Counted from the stretch's first letter, positions 30,902 to 43,089 are shown. The stretch is 44,748 nt of DNA from Zygnema cylindricum (GCA_037447655.1 JBBHKE010001366.1:1-44748), one strand, 5' to 3'. Translations and numbers: made by a program. The notes: generated by a model from the sequence alone, not told the origin.

Positions 30902-31349
30902 TAGTGTTGGGTATCGAGGACCACTTGCCGATATTCGATATGTACCGAATTTTAGGTACCCGATAATCGATATATCGCTTCAATATATCGATTATCGAAA
31001 TATCGCGATATATCGCCAATATATCGCCAATATATCGTATCGACAATATATCGAAAATGATTTTTTTTTTTTTTTTTTTCAAAACCACCCCCGCCCCCCC
31101 CCCCCCCCCCCCGCGCGCTCCGGGGGGGGGGGGGGGGGGAATTTCCGTACGATTTTCCGTACTATTTTCCGTACGATTTTCCGTACAGTTTTCCGTACTG
31201 TCACTGTACGGACAAGCAATTTTTGCGATATATATCGCGATAATTTATGCTGGTCCCGGTACGATATATCGAGGAATCTGTTCGATCGATATTCGATATA
31301 TCGAATATCGAAATTATCGCGATATGAAACTACCCGATACCCAACACTA
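30902..31349. mobile_element. hAT-like MITE, complete, with 8-bp target duplication
   Basis: Ends TAGTGTTGGGTATCG and CGATACCCAACACTA are perfect inverted repeats. Flanked by GTTTTCAC at 30894-30901 and 31350-31357. An 8-bp duplication and these termini fit the hAT superfamily. The interior is packed with TATCG/CGATA words (AATATATCG, TCGCGATATATCG) and holds four tandem ATTTTCCGTAC-type units and a poly-C/poly-G pair at about 31087-31139. No transposase. Confidence 0.9.
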
Positions 31350-31521
31350 GTTTTCACTACTTCCTTGGCTTCCCTCAAAAAAAATAGGACGGCTACGTAA
31401 GAAGCCGGGCAGGTATGAAGAAATATATTTTCGGGCAAACGGAAAAAAAAGGTACATTTCCAATAATACTAATATTGTACACCTCCGCACGATTCGGGCG
31501 AGGGTCCCGCATCACCTGTAC

Positions 31522-31885
31522 CATAGTTCAAAAGTAGGTGAAAGTACGCCCATACAATATGCCTATTGTACGCAAAATATACAATATGCCCTTAAGACCC
31601 ATATTGTATTGGTCGCAAAATGAAAAAAAATAGTAACAGGGTTGAATTGCACATCGATCGATAGAGAATTAAACGTCATGTCTAAATTTTGAAAAACATT
31701 CGGATAAAAAAATATTTTTCTGTGAGTTTTGAGGTATTTTTTATTTAAACCGTCAGATTTGGAAGATCGGACGGTCGCTGATCAAAGTAGCGATTTAAGA
31801 AGATCACATGAAAAGCCCATAACACAACTTACGATAAAGGCGCCGACAAAAGGCCTACAATAGAAACGCCTACTTTTGAACTGTG
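31522..31885. mobile_element. MITE, CATAGTTC family, with 8-bp target duplication
   Basis: Ends CATAGTTCAAAAGTAGG and CCTACTTTTGAACTGTG, one mismatch. Flanked by ACCTGTAC at 31514-31521 and 31886-31893. 364 bp, no coding frame. Closely related to 3925-4382. The 8-bp duplication suggests hAT. Confidence 0.88.
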
Positions 31886-31893
31886 ACCTGTAC

Positions 31894-32818
31894 AGCTGGA
31901 CAGGTAGCCGAGACGATAAGACAAAATGCCGTACAGTACGTTAGTCGCTTGGCCTAAGCTAAAAATAGAACGGTTGCCTAATAAGAATAAAATAATAAGG
32001 GCCACAAAAATACTAACAATCCCCTTAGTACAGTACTGAATCTTGCAACTTTTTGGCCCTCCGGGGTGCCGAAGACGTCCGCGACCGCTCGTTTAGGGTT
32101 TATTTTTTCTGTTTTTGTTTTTTTTTTATTAAAAAAACAACCCAAACCCCAAAACCCTATTTCTCGTACCCGATCCCAAGAGGTGCAGAATGTCGGCGCG
32201 AGGTGCCGCGAGGTGCCGAAGGTCCCACACTTGTATGGGGGCTTGTTCGATACCCTTGCTCTGTACTGTATCGCGTAGGTCGGGAATTTTGTCGTATAGT
32301 ACTATACGGTAAAGTACATTGCTAAGGATCCCTATTCCCTAACATTCTCTCTATGGAGAGGAAACGAATCTCACAAAATCCATTCGATTTTATTGTACTA
32401 TTCGATTTCTTGGTCAATACCACAGACACATATGTCTTTTTTTGTCTTTTTGTGCCATAATCCAGTGGTAGGCATTGTACCCTTTTTTTTTGGATAAGAT
32501 TGCAGCGAATTTTTTGGCCAATGAGAGGCGAGTACGAGATTGACGTCAGCCGTCAAAGATCTTCATAGTGGAAACAGAAGGCTCAAGTACGGACCGCATT
32601 AAAAGCATGACGTAACCAAAGTTTGCGAGGCGCGTCGACGAAACAGAAAAATGAATGACGTGGCAACGTGAAAAATCGACACGGGATCTTTCTTCAACGT
32701 GCTCACGAATGACGTCTATACCGAATACCGAAATCGATAACTGAAAACGTCTCATGGAAATCAAAGATTCTGTGATTCTGTGAGCCTTGTGCCCTTGCCC
32801 TTTGTCCTGTTGGATAAG
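31894..32818. other. Upstream intergenic region of the subtilase gene
   Basis: No gene recognised. It has short repeats such as GAGGTGCCG (about 32178-32220) and becomes less AT-rich toward the gene. Confidence 0.4.
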
Positions 32819-32825
32819 TATAAAT
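32819..32825 (+). promoter_or_regulatory. Candidate TATA box of the subtilase gene
   Basis: TATAAAT 56 bp before the ATG, which would give a 5' leader of about 25-30 nt. Inferred from position only. Confidence 0.45.
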
Positions 32826-32880
32826 TTCCTTGCAATTAGTCTCATTGAAGCAGAGTCTGGCGCTTACTGCGTCCGCCAAA

Positions 32881-35800
32881 ATGGCTGCGCCGATGTTCCC
32901 GAGGAGCGCGATCCTCGCTGCAGTTCTCGTCGGAGTTTTTGTCGCATTCGCGAGCTCGGCCGCAGCCGCGCCAGTGTACATAGTGCATCTGAGCGGCCGA
33001 GCGCTGCCATTGGCGGAGAAAGTCGACCCGACGTTGCGCACTTCGGCTCGGCGCAGGGCGGCCTATCGTGAATCGCTCCGCGCGCAACAAAATCAAGTGC
33101 TAGAGCGCGCTGATGTCACGTATGTCACGTCGAGACACTACACTACTGCGCTAGTATTCTACACGTGGCACTTGTTAGTCCTTACATGAGGAATGTGTGT
33201 GGCTTTTTGGAAGAATTGGAAGCTTTTTTTTTCGTACTGTGGTTGTTGCAATGCGTCTCTGTTGCTAGACTAGTATCTTACATTATTTATTTACATTGTT
33301 TATTTACATTATTTATTTACATTGTTTATTTACAATATTTATTTACATTATTTATGTACATTATTTATTTACATTGTTTATTTACAATATTTATTTACAT
33401 TATTTATGTACATTATCTATTATTTGCATTATTTATTTACATTATTTATTTACATTATTTATTTACGTTATTTATTTACGTTATTTATTTACGTTATTTA
33501 TTTACGTTATTTATTTACGTTATTTACTTACGTTATTTATTTACGTTATTTATTTACGTTATTTATTTACGTTATTTATTTACGTTATTTATTTACGTTA
33601 TTTATTTACGTTATTTATTTACGTTATTTATTTACGTTATTTATTTACATTGTTTATTTACATTGTTTATTTACATTGTTTATCTACATTGTTTGTTTAC
33701 ATCGTTTATTTACATGATTTACATGTTTGTGTGCATGATGAGATGCAATCGCACTATGTGCTTCATTTTCAATTTTTCCCTCCGGCTTTAACTTTTAGGA
33801 GGAAGGATAGCCAATTGTCGCTCAATTTTTCTCCCCGCAATTCCCGGTGGAATTGGCGCGATGTGGCCCGTTTGTTTTAAGCTGACTCAAGTTCGAAATG
33901 TTGTCAAATTCGTACGGACAGGCCTAGTGCCGTACTACACCGCTATGACCACGCTATAAATGGATTTGCCGCCAAACTTTCCACACAGCAAGTGAAGGAT
34001 TTGAAAGGTGGGAGGATTTCAAAGAGGATTTTCTCCTTTTATCTTTTAAAGAAAATGGTACATTTAGGGGAATTTGGGATTCACCAACTTTTTCCGGTAG
34101 TGGGAAGTTATGGTTGATATTTTTTTTAATGGTCCATTTTTTTTTTTGGGGAAAGAAAAGCTATTTGGACATGAGTTTCTTGGATTTTTTTTTGGAAATT
34201 TTCCGAATGTTTGTTGTTTGCATTGAGTTTTCAATGCCATTTTACATTTTTTTTTCGTTGCAGTTGTCATGTTTTGTTCCTGGATGTTCGTTTTTTTTTT
34301 TTTTTTTGGCTTTCAGTCAATGATTTTGATATTGAAATTGAAATTGAAACTGAAACTGAAACTGAAACTGAAATTTGAAGGAAAATCTTAATCGGATAGG
34401 AAATCAAAACCGAATTCCAATATTGAAATCAAAAAGAAAAATTGGAACCTTTTGAAACCTTCGAGGTTTACGTAACTTAAAATCTTGCACTTTTGAATTC
34501 TGAATTTCCTTTTGTTCATCTGTCTTAATTTTTTTTTTTCTCCAGGAATGAAGGGAGTAGTGAGGGTGGAAGAAGACTATCAGATAAAGCCAAAAACTAG
34601 TTACAGCTCTTCCTACTTAGGTCTTGACCTTCCAGCCACTAGCAATCCTCCTGGATTCTGGAGTACGTACGGAAATGGGTCTGGAACAATTGTTGGTATT
34701 ATCGACACAGGTGAGAATTCGAGTGGAAAAATAAAAAATAAATAGGAATAAAAATGGAACATAGGAAGGGCAGTTAATATTCCCGAGCTCTGTTTTTTTA
34801 GTTGAAGTGGTGGAAACACATTTTCGGGCAGCTGGAATTTTGGCCAAGAACTGTTTTTCTCACACTGTTATTAATGTGGATGTGGATGTCAGGGATTTGG
34901 CCCGAAAGCCCGAGTTTTAGTGACGAAGGATTCCCTCCTCCGCCATTGAGGTTTAAGGGAATTTGTCAACCTGGATACTTGTTCACAAATACAACCTGTA
35001 ACAGGTCAGCTCTATCCGTTTTGTTTTAGGATCCCAAAAAGGTATTTTATTTTCTATTGCGAAATGGTATTTTTTTTTGGATTCCGAATGTTTTTTTTTT
35101 TTGGATTTCAAAATGCATTTTATCTTTTTGACCCGAGCAGCCGGCGTCTTTACCTGTCATGTAATCAATGCATGATTTCTTCAACTGTTCAAAATTCTGA
35201 AACTATTCTGAAACTACTCGCCTGTCTACTTTGGCTGCAGAAAAGTTATCGGGGCACAATATTTCTCCTCTTCGTATGAGAGCTACTATGGAAATCTAGG
35301 GAGTGGTCTTTATGGAGAATATCGGTCAGCCAGAGATTCCGACGGCCATGGAACTCACACCGCCTCGACTTCCGCCGGATCTCGAGTAGACGCCATTGTT
35401 GGATCAGCAAATTTTGGGAAAGCTCAAGGACCTGCTTTCATGGCACAGATTTCTGCTTACAAGGTGCAACATTATCAGTTTATCCATTTTTTCCATTTAT
35501 ATTTTTATTTCTTTTCGAATTTTCCATCTTTCTCTGCAACTTGTTGCTTGATGTCCACAAATAGCTTTGATCACTTGTTTCGACCAAGTTACTGTAGGTG
35601 GGTCTAAACTATACTGCTAGAAAATATAAACTAAAGAGTTTCACTAACATATACACTGTTATGTTTTCTTTTGTTGGTGTAATATGGTCCAGGTTTGTTG
35701 GGGAACTTCTACTGCCCCTAGTGGAGGCAACACTTGTTTCGGTTCAGACATCATCGCTGGGATGAATGCGGCAATACGTGATGGTGTGGATGTAATGTCT

Positions 35801-38800
35801 GTCTCTTTAGGAGGTTACGGAGCACCATGGCCTCTCTCTTCCGGAGTGTCTATAGGGGCTCTCAGTGCTGTGATAGCAAACATTGTGACAGTTGTAGCGG
35901 CCGGTAACGAAGGCAGTGGTCTTTCCACACTAGGCAATGTGGCTCCTTGGCATTTAGTGGTGGCGGCTTCATCTATCCCAGGTGGCTACAACAAGGTTGG
36001 AAGTTTTTGGTACGGCCAATCAAATTCTGCGTACAAATATGTGTACTTGGGAAACTCCGTCTCCTACAAGGTCAGTTTCGCAATAACTTTTTCTCACTAT
36101 TGTTGAACAACTAGGTTATAGTAATTGTGGGGATATTGCCCTGGTTTATGAAATGTCTTTTATTGTATAAATGTGAAATTTTGCCTCAGGGTGAAAGGGA
36201 ATGTCGTTTTAAAGTTTTAAAGATTTAAATTACACTGAATTGCTATTATTGTTAATAACACTAATTCTGGCGCTACTTTTTTTTGCCATATGACCAGAAA
36301 TTAGCATTAATAGCGCTAAATGTGCTTTTTGTTTAAACCTAGATCAATTACTTTACTACACAACGGTAATAATTAGTTTGCTCTAATTCATGGTGTTCTG
36401 TTCTACAGTAGTGCATTTTTTTACCTTTTGCTGTTGAGCTTAGGATGGGCTACACTGAGATAAAATGTCCCATGGGAGTTTTCTCACTTAGTTTTCCCTC
36501 ATTCCTCCAGGGTTATGCCTACACCAATGGTACTTCCACCCAACTGCCTCTCGTATACGGTCAAGATGCGGCCCTTCCAGGAGTTGCCGTAGTCAGTGCC
36601 AGGTACTACAGCCATCAATGTATAAGGAACTGGTTTGCAGTTATGCTCTTAAGCTAGTGTAATCTTTTCTAGCTATATCTTAGACATGAATCCACATAAT
36701 CACTGAGTCAAAAATCCAATGTTAGTCTTAAAGATTCTCCATGGCTAATACAATTCCTGTGCCGCTGCAGCCAATGTCAAGCGGGAGCGTTGGATCCAAC
36801 TCGAGTAAGTGGAAAAATCATCATCTGTGATATAGTTTCTGCCTCCCTTCGTCAGGGTTATGAAGCTTCCAAGGCCGGAGCAGCTGGAATGATTCTGAGA
36901 AACACTGGATCAGGATTAGTGAAGCAGGAGTACCATGTGCTTCCCACAATTGCTGTGGATTACAGCACAGGGGTGGCAATTGTCAACTACTATACATCTA
37001 CATCGTAAGGATATACCAAAAACCTTAGCTATTGTGCCTTTTCAGTCAAATGTTTCTTATTCTGTAGCCGTTCCAATGTGTTGGGATTGCTTATCAGTTG
37101 GTGGAACTACCTCTCTAAGTTCCCTTAAGTTAGAGAAGAAATGAACTTTTAAAGTTTGATTTTGCAAGTGAGGATTGACAATTTTAAATGTGGATGAAAC
37201 AGAAATGCAACGGCGTCTATCTCTGGTATATTTATGGTCCAAGGATCTCCACCTCTCTCAGCGCCCGCCATAACTGGATTCTCATCACGAGGCCCGAACC
37301 CGACAGTTGACATCATGAAGGTATTATACCCTCATCAATTATGCTTTTAAAATATCATTCAATGATTTGAGAATTATCCTAGGGGCTACATTTTGTGTAA
37401 AAAAATGGAGAAATCGTCTGCATATCCTGGCTATAAGGTGTCTTGGAAACGTATGATACTAAAGGCAATGAACACACCATCATTATACAGTGAATAGCTA
37501 TTACACGATTGCAAGGCCCAACTGTGGTTGGGTAAACATATGTTACAATAGCAAAAACTGTCACTTTTGGACATAATTCCCCAAAATGCTAATAATGGAA
37601 GCTGAGCGAATATCTACTTGCAGTATTTGTACTCGAGAACTTTATTCCTCAAAATGAAAAGTGCATATTTTTGGACCCAAACATCTAGATTTGTTGAAAA
37701 TTTGTGAATTTTGGTTTTTTTTTTGCAGCCGGACGTTGCTGCTCCCGGATTGTACGTTCTCGCAGCATATCCACCTTTTAGAGTGTCAAATGACCTCACG
37801 ACCGCGGAGGACCCTCGCAAGGCTCAGTGGCAGTTCTTGTCGGGAACCTCCATGGCCACTCCCCATGTATCTGGTGTTGCATTGTTGCTAAAGTCTTTGC
37901 GCCCCACATGGTCGGCGTCGGCCATTTATTCAGCAATTACAACCTCAGGTAAGAACATAGCAGCCAAAAACCAGTTCCATGGATGAGATGGTGAAAAGGA
38001 AAGCTTGGCTGACTAATTGTCTATATCTCTTTGCATAATGGAGGAAGTAGTCGTGTGTACATGATACAGTTCGCTTTGCTTATGGACTTTCACCATCATT
38101 ATGTGATTCTACTTCAAAAAATGTGAAAGTTACTCATTTCACAAATCGTTTTGTTTTGTGGCCTTCGGCAGCTGCTCCAATGGCATCGGGCAATGTTAAT
38201 GATTACGGAGCTGGATTTATTCGTCCCAATTTCGCAGCAGACCCAGGACTTGTTTATGAGACAGGACGTACGGACTATGCGCTACATCTCTGCTCATTCT
38301 ATAACACATACACAGCGTACTATTACACGGGATCTTATTGCCCTTCGGCGTTTAAGCCCTTCGATTATAACAGTCCCACTTTGATGATGACTAACATTGC
38401 TACAGGATTTACAACAACAAGACGGGTCACAAATGTGGGTCCAGCAATATCAACTTACACAGTGTCAATTATCCAGCCCACTGGAGTCTTTGTGAGCATA
38501 ACTCCAAGTGTGTTAGAGTTCACTGCTGCTAACCAAGTGTTGAATTTCTCAATCACAGTAACACCTCTTGGCTTCACAGTCAATCCTGGCACAGGTGAGC
38601 AAAGACGTCAGACTGAACACTTAAATTGAGGGTTGTCTCGTTTGGTTTATCATCTATTTTATAAAACAGTTCTTGTTTTTCGAAACTCCCCTTTCCAGTG
38701 TGCAAGCTCACATTTTGAAATCTTATTGTTCTGTGTATGTAGAAATTCTGTTCTGTATTGTCATCTCTTAGCTACGCAATCTCAAAAAAATTTGCTTTCA

Positions 38801-40279
38801 TTTGGATGTAAAGGTCTCCATTTGTAGTACTGGCTACATTGTTGCACCAATTTTCCTTGTATGCTCAACTTATCTCAGTTTTCGCTATGTATAGGAAACT
38901 ACACGTTTGGATCGTGGACATGGACATCGAGTGATTTTAAGTATGCTGTAAGAAGCCCCATGATGATGAAAGTTATTGTGCCTCCACCATCGCCACTAAG
39001 TCCTACATCCCCTCTGCCGAGTCCCCCACCACCTCCGTCCCCTCCTCATCCAAGTCCACCTCCACCAAAATCACCTCCTCCTTCCCCTCCTCCACGACCT
39101 CCACCAAGTCCTCCTCCAAGTCCACCTCCACCGAAGTCACCTCCTCCTTCTCCTCCTCCACGACCACCACCAAGTCCTCCTCCTCCTTCCCCTCCTCCGA
39201 AACCTCCACCGAGGCCACCACCAAGTCCTCCACCTCCTTCCCCACCTCCAACGCCTCCACCAAGACCACCACCAAGTCCTCCACGTCCTCCAAAGTCACC
39301 TCCTCCTTCTCCTCCTCCACGACCACCACCACGTCCTCCTCCTCCTTCCCCTCCTCCGAAACCTCCACCGAGGCCACCACCAAGTCCTCCACCTCCTTCC
39401 CCACCTCCAAAGCCTCCACCAAGACCACCACCAAGTCCTCCACGTCCTCCAAAGTCACCTCCTCCTTCTCCTCCTCCACGACCACCACCACGTCCTCCTC
39501 CTCCTTCCCCTCCTCCGAAACCTCCACCGAGGCCACCACCAAGTCCTCCACCTCCTTCCCCACCCCCAAAGCCTCCACCAAGACCACCACCAAGTCCTCC
39601 ACGTCCTCCAAAGTCACCTCCTCCTTCTCCTCCTCCACGACCACCACCACGTCCTCCTCCTCCTTCCCCTCCTCCGAAACCTCCACCGAGGCCACCACCA
39701 AGTCCTCCACCACCTCCTCGTTCCCCTCCTCCACCAAAGAGTCCACCCCTACCAAAGTTGCCTCGTCCGCCACCTTCTCCACCACCAACTCCACCATCAC
39801 CTCCCTCCCCTCCCTCCCCTCCACCTTCACCACCTCCTCCTTCCCCTCCTCCCTCCCCTCCACCTTCACCACCACCTCCTTCCCCTCCACCTTCACCGCC
39901 ACCTCCTTCCCCTCCACCTCCCTCCCCTCCACCTTCACCCCCACCTCCCTCCCCTCCACCTTCACCCCCACCTCCCTCCCCTCCACCTTCACTCCCACCT
40001 CTCTCCCCTCCACCTCCCTCCCCTCCACCTTCACCCCCACCTCCCTCCCCTCCACCTTCACCCCCACCTCCTTCCCCTCCGCCTCCCTCCCCTCCACCTT
40101 CACCCCCACCTCCTTCCCCTCCGCCTCCCTCCCCTCCACCTTCACCCCCACCTCCTTCCCCTCCGCCTCCTTCCCCTCCACCTTCACCCCCACCTCCATC
40201 ACCCCCCCCATCAGACAACTCTCCTCCTTTTGACCCTCCACCTGCATTTGGTGGAGAGCCCCAACGTAAAAGCGTTTAG
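32881..40279 (+). CDS. Secreted subtilisin-like serine protease with HRGP (Ser-Pro-rich) C-terminal tail, 12 exons
   Basis: Exons with matching phases: 32881-33119, 33928-34007, 34546-34710, 34893-35004, 35241-35463, 35693-36070, 36511-36602, 36771-37004, 37203-37320, 37729-37948, 38172-38594, 38895-40279. All introns are GT-AG. Product 1,222 residues: signal peptide (1 to about 29), I9 propeptide (VYIVHLSG to NGFAAKLS), peptidase S8 with Asp160 (GIIDTG), His235 (SDGHGTH), oxyanion Asn345 (AAGNEG) and Ser588 (SGTSMATPH), PA insert (about 395-505, [11 protein letters not shown]), Fn3-like domain (about 640-785), then Pro/Ser-rich repeats from 791 to near the end. Domain order is that of plant PA-subtilases, usually about 750 residues, so the tail of about 430 residues is an addition. 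The last exon encodes both the end of Fn3 and the whole tail. Likely acts in the wall or apoplast, tethered by a hydroxyproline-glycosylated tail (inferred). Exon 1 is GC-rich; start codon context AAAATGGC is good. Confidence 0.92.
33277..33718. repeat. 13-bp minisatellite in intron 1
   Basis: More than 30 copies of TTATTTATTTACG/A and close variants. It fills over half of intron 1 (33120-33927). It gives long open frames of [10 protein letters not shown] type, which are artefacts of a repeat. Confidence 0.9.
36231..36397. mobile_element. TACACCG-family MITE remnant in intron 6
   Basis: Left TACACTGAATTGCTATTATTG and right CTCTAATTCATGGTGT retain the family ends. It lies wholly between the exon ending 36070 and the exon starting 36511. 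Confidence 0.5.
39150..39712 (+). repeat. 159-bp (53-residue) tandem repeat in the HRGP tail
   Basis: The landmark CTCCTCCGAA recurs at 39192, 39351, 39510 and 39669, exactly 159 bp apart each time. The units encode Pro-rich peptides with regular Lys and Arg ([24 protein letters not shown]). After about 39760 the sequence switches to [14 protein letters not shown] runs with almost no charge. Confidence 0.9.
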
Positions 40280-42462
40280 GTCGGCTTCAAATCGATTATA
40301 CTGCCTTCCTAATTAAAGGAACCATCAATGTTTTTGCACTGTTTGTGTTCTAAAACGTCAAAGTTCATGAAGAGCAGGATATGAAAGGTTGTGGTTGCTA
40401 TGCTTCTATGTTTTAGGACAATAGTCAATCTTACATAGTAAAGCAGATTACATCATATATTAGATAGGATACAGATAACCACAGCCAATTTCTTGCTTGA
40501 GCCTTATCTCTCTTGAAATTACACTTCGAGAAATGGTAAAAAAATTGAGATAATTAGCCTTGTTTATTACCTTGAAATTAAACATGTAATTCCTGTGAAA
40601 TAAAAGGATGCCTCTTTTTCCATGACTTGAAACCAATGAAGTACATGTCTCGTTTCATAGATCACACCTTTTCCCAACAAATTACTTTTTGTACGCATGT
40701 TGTTTCTTTGGTTTAATTGACCACTCACCCACTTTACTGTTGAATATTTGCCTTAAAGTGTGTTGACTTGTGAGAATAATTCTTCAAAAAGCGCAGTACA
40801 AATTCACAAGGCAGAATAAAATAACACTAACTATGGTTTTCACTACATTTCGGTATGCCTAATGCAATTCTCGTTAGATCTTCAACAATCAACCTCTTTG
40901 TTTAATCGCATCTCTCTCCCTTGTGCATTCACAAGCCCAGAATTAAGTGTCACGTTATTCCTCCATCAGGAGCTGCAAGTAATTATATGGAGACATTTTT
41001 TGGCAGTAATCTCAAGGCCCATTTGATATCAGGTCGTGCCAAAAAACCAACCTCTCGTATAAGTGCTTTAAATTTTATTGGTACCACAGGCTTGTGTTAA
41101 GTTATTGAAATTGGTCGTGTCAATAAACCAACTTCTCGTATAAGTGCTTCAATTTGATTGGTATCACAGGCTTGTGATAAGTTATTGAAATTAACCAAGA
41201 TTTTCAGGCGGACAGTCCTCACAAGTTCAAGCGGATAGTCTTATATATTTGAAGTGTACAAGTGAATCAGAGATTTGGTTAAATGAAATTTTCAAACAAC
41301 CTATAAACCACACAAAAAAGCGCGACAAACCAAGAAGAACAAAAGGTATTCGAATCGAGCATGATATTTTCAACAAATATATTTTAGTGACTTGTGGTGG
41401 ATTTGCAACTACCCTGTCCGAAAACACTTGTCGACTAGCACATGTGAGGCTGTCATTGGCCTTCCATCGTGGCGCTTTTGAACTTATCTAGGTGTAGCTA
41501 TTTTAAACGGCTCAGTTTTAGCTACTGTCTTCAAGAGCACGATGGTCATGTACTAGAAAGAGCGTTTGCTTTGTGGGTCAGTAAACAACAAAAAAGATCG
41601 AACGGTCAATGTTTGCGCCTGGACCCCTTGGACAATCTTGTTAAACTTCAAAAAAATATGTTTTTCGGAAAACAAAAAATAAACAATACGGAATGGTACA
41701 TATGCATGTTAATTCCATTAAATTACCCATTTTCTAGCAGATGGAGGCTCACCCTTAGTCACTAAATCCTAGAGAGTAGTCACGCACTTAATCAATCTAG
41801 TTGGACAAAATAACATTTAACCTATTGATGTTCTTTTTAACAAGAATATACAGACCTTGTAATTGCCCTTTTCATGATCCCTCCATGTCGCCAAGTTCCA
41901 TAACTTGCCTCTGCGGCTCGTATGCAACGTGTCGTGCACCTTAGGCGATGTTGTGAGCTCTCTCGTGTAGTTCGTGCGCGTCGACTTTTCACACCATCAC
42001 CAACCATGTCGTCCATAGTTGAAGCCCTTCGGCTTCTTCACCCTTTCGGCACTCGATGAAGTTTTGCCCATTGTTGGCTCAAATGGACCTTTAGAACCCA
42101 TTGTTCTCGATCAAGATACTCGCTAAAGTTTTGGTTACGTCCCCTTATCTCTCAATTTGGGAACCCTCGGGAATGGTAATTGAACTTTTCCGCAATGATT
42201 CCTCCACAAAAAATCCATCACAAGGTTCAGATTTGTTGTTTAAGGTTGATTCTCAATTGGCCAAAGGGCATTTGCAGCCCACTATAATTCCATTGGTGGC
42301 AGCAGCGCGGCTTACGATTGTCCCAATACTTGCCGATGGTGTTAGTACAATTTTTGTGGGGAAGCCTTGTATCGACTTATAGTGACATCAATGTGTTTAC
42401 AACTTCAAGTGGCTTTTCAAGGTCATTTTCTCCACATCAGTTTGGTGTCGCAACACAGAGTT
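40280..42462. other. Downstream region without a recognised gene
   Basis: Includes the probable 3' UTR: AATAAAA at 40599-40605 is a candidate poly(A) signal. Frames at 41249-41491, 41469-41765 and 42101-42382 resemble nothing I know. Confidence 0.45.
41032..41192. repeat. Tandem 80-bp duplication
   Basis: 41032-41112 and 41113-41192 share GGTCGTG..AA..ACCAAC.TCTCGTATAAGTGCTT, GGT..CACAGGCTTGTG and AAGTTATTGAAATT, differing by about ten changes. Confidence 0.85.
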
Positions 42463-42470
42463 GTTGTGAG

Positions 42471-42938
42471 TAGTGTTGAGTATCGGTAGCCATTTGTCGA
42501 TAACGGATGTCCCATTTTTTGGCCTACCGATAATCGATATATTGGAATAATACATCGGCATCGGTGTTATCGCGATAAAAAAACGATAATATCGGTTTTT
42601 CATCGCGAAAACACCGGTTCGACAACAGTCAACGATAACCGTATGGTTTGCATTGTATATCTGGACGGTTTTTCCCATCTCCTGAACCGCCGTTCTTCCG
42701 TTACACAAAGTACAGAACAGATTGTCATGCGTGGCATGCCACGCGAAATATAGTGAAAAATATAATATAGTACATCATAAAGTACTAATATGTAACGTAC
42801 TATATTTTTTTTCAATTATCGCCGATAAGGATTTTGTTAGTCTCGGAGCAATATATCGGGACCCCTCACCGTTGGATAACCGATAACTACGGGTAACGAT
42901 TTTTTGGGCGATAAGTTTTTTACCGATACACAACACTA
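42471..42938. mobile_element. hAT-like MITE with 8-bp target duplication
   Basis: Ends TAGTGTTGAGTATCGG and CCGATACACAACACTA (one mismatch), flanked by GTTGTGAG at 42463-42470 and 42939-42946. The interior is again rich in CGATA/TATCG near both ends. 468 bp. Diverged from 30902-31349 except at the ends and TATCG motifs. No transposase. Confidence 0.88.
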
Positions 42939-43089
42939 GTTGTGAGAGGTTGTCGACACATATCGGCTCCGACGGGGAACACAACCACCAAAAATAAAGG
43001 AACATACTCAAAAAAACATATCAAAACCTCGAGCACCTGATTCAAGGGGCAAAACATCACAAAACAACTCGTAGATAGTGCTTGATAGA

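Noticed and set aside
30741-31400. 219-codon plus-strand frame rich in Ile/Tyr/Arg
   Set aside because: It runs through the TATCG-rich hAT MITE and the poly-C/poly-G tracts; repeat artefact.
33165-33880. Long plus-strand frames of repeated [10 protein letters not shown] peptides
   Set aside because: Product of the 13-bp minisatellite read in three frames, inside intron 1 of the subtilase.
39003-40247. Two long antisense frames (about 400 codons, Gly/Glu-rich and Val/Glu-rich) opposite the HRGP tail
   Set aside because: They are the reverse translation of the CCTCCA-type repeat in other frames. The sense frame joins a complete protease by consistent splicing.
42101-42382. 93-codon plus-strand frame downstream of the protease
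   Set aside because: No recognisable domain, no supported splice partners and no codon or context evidence.
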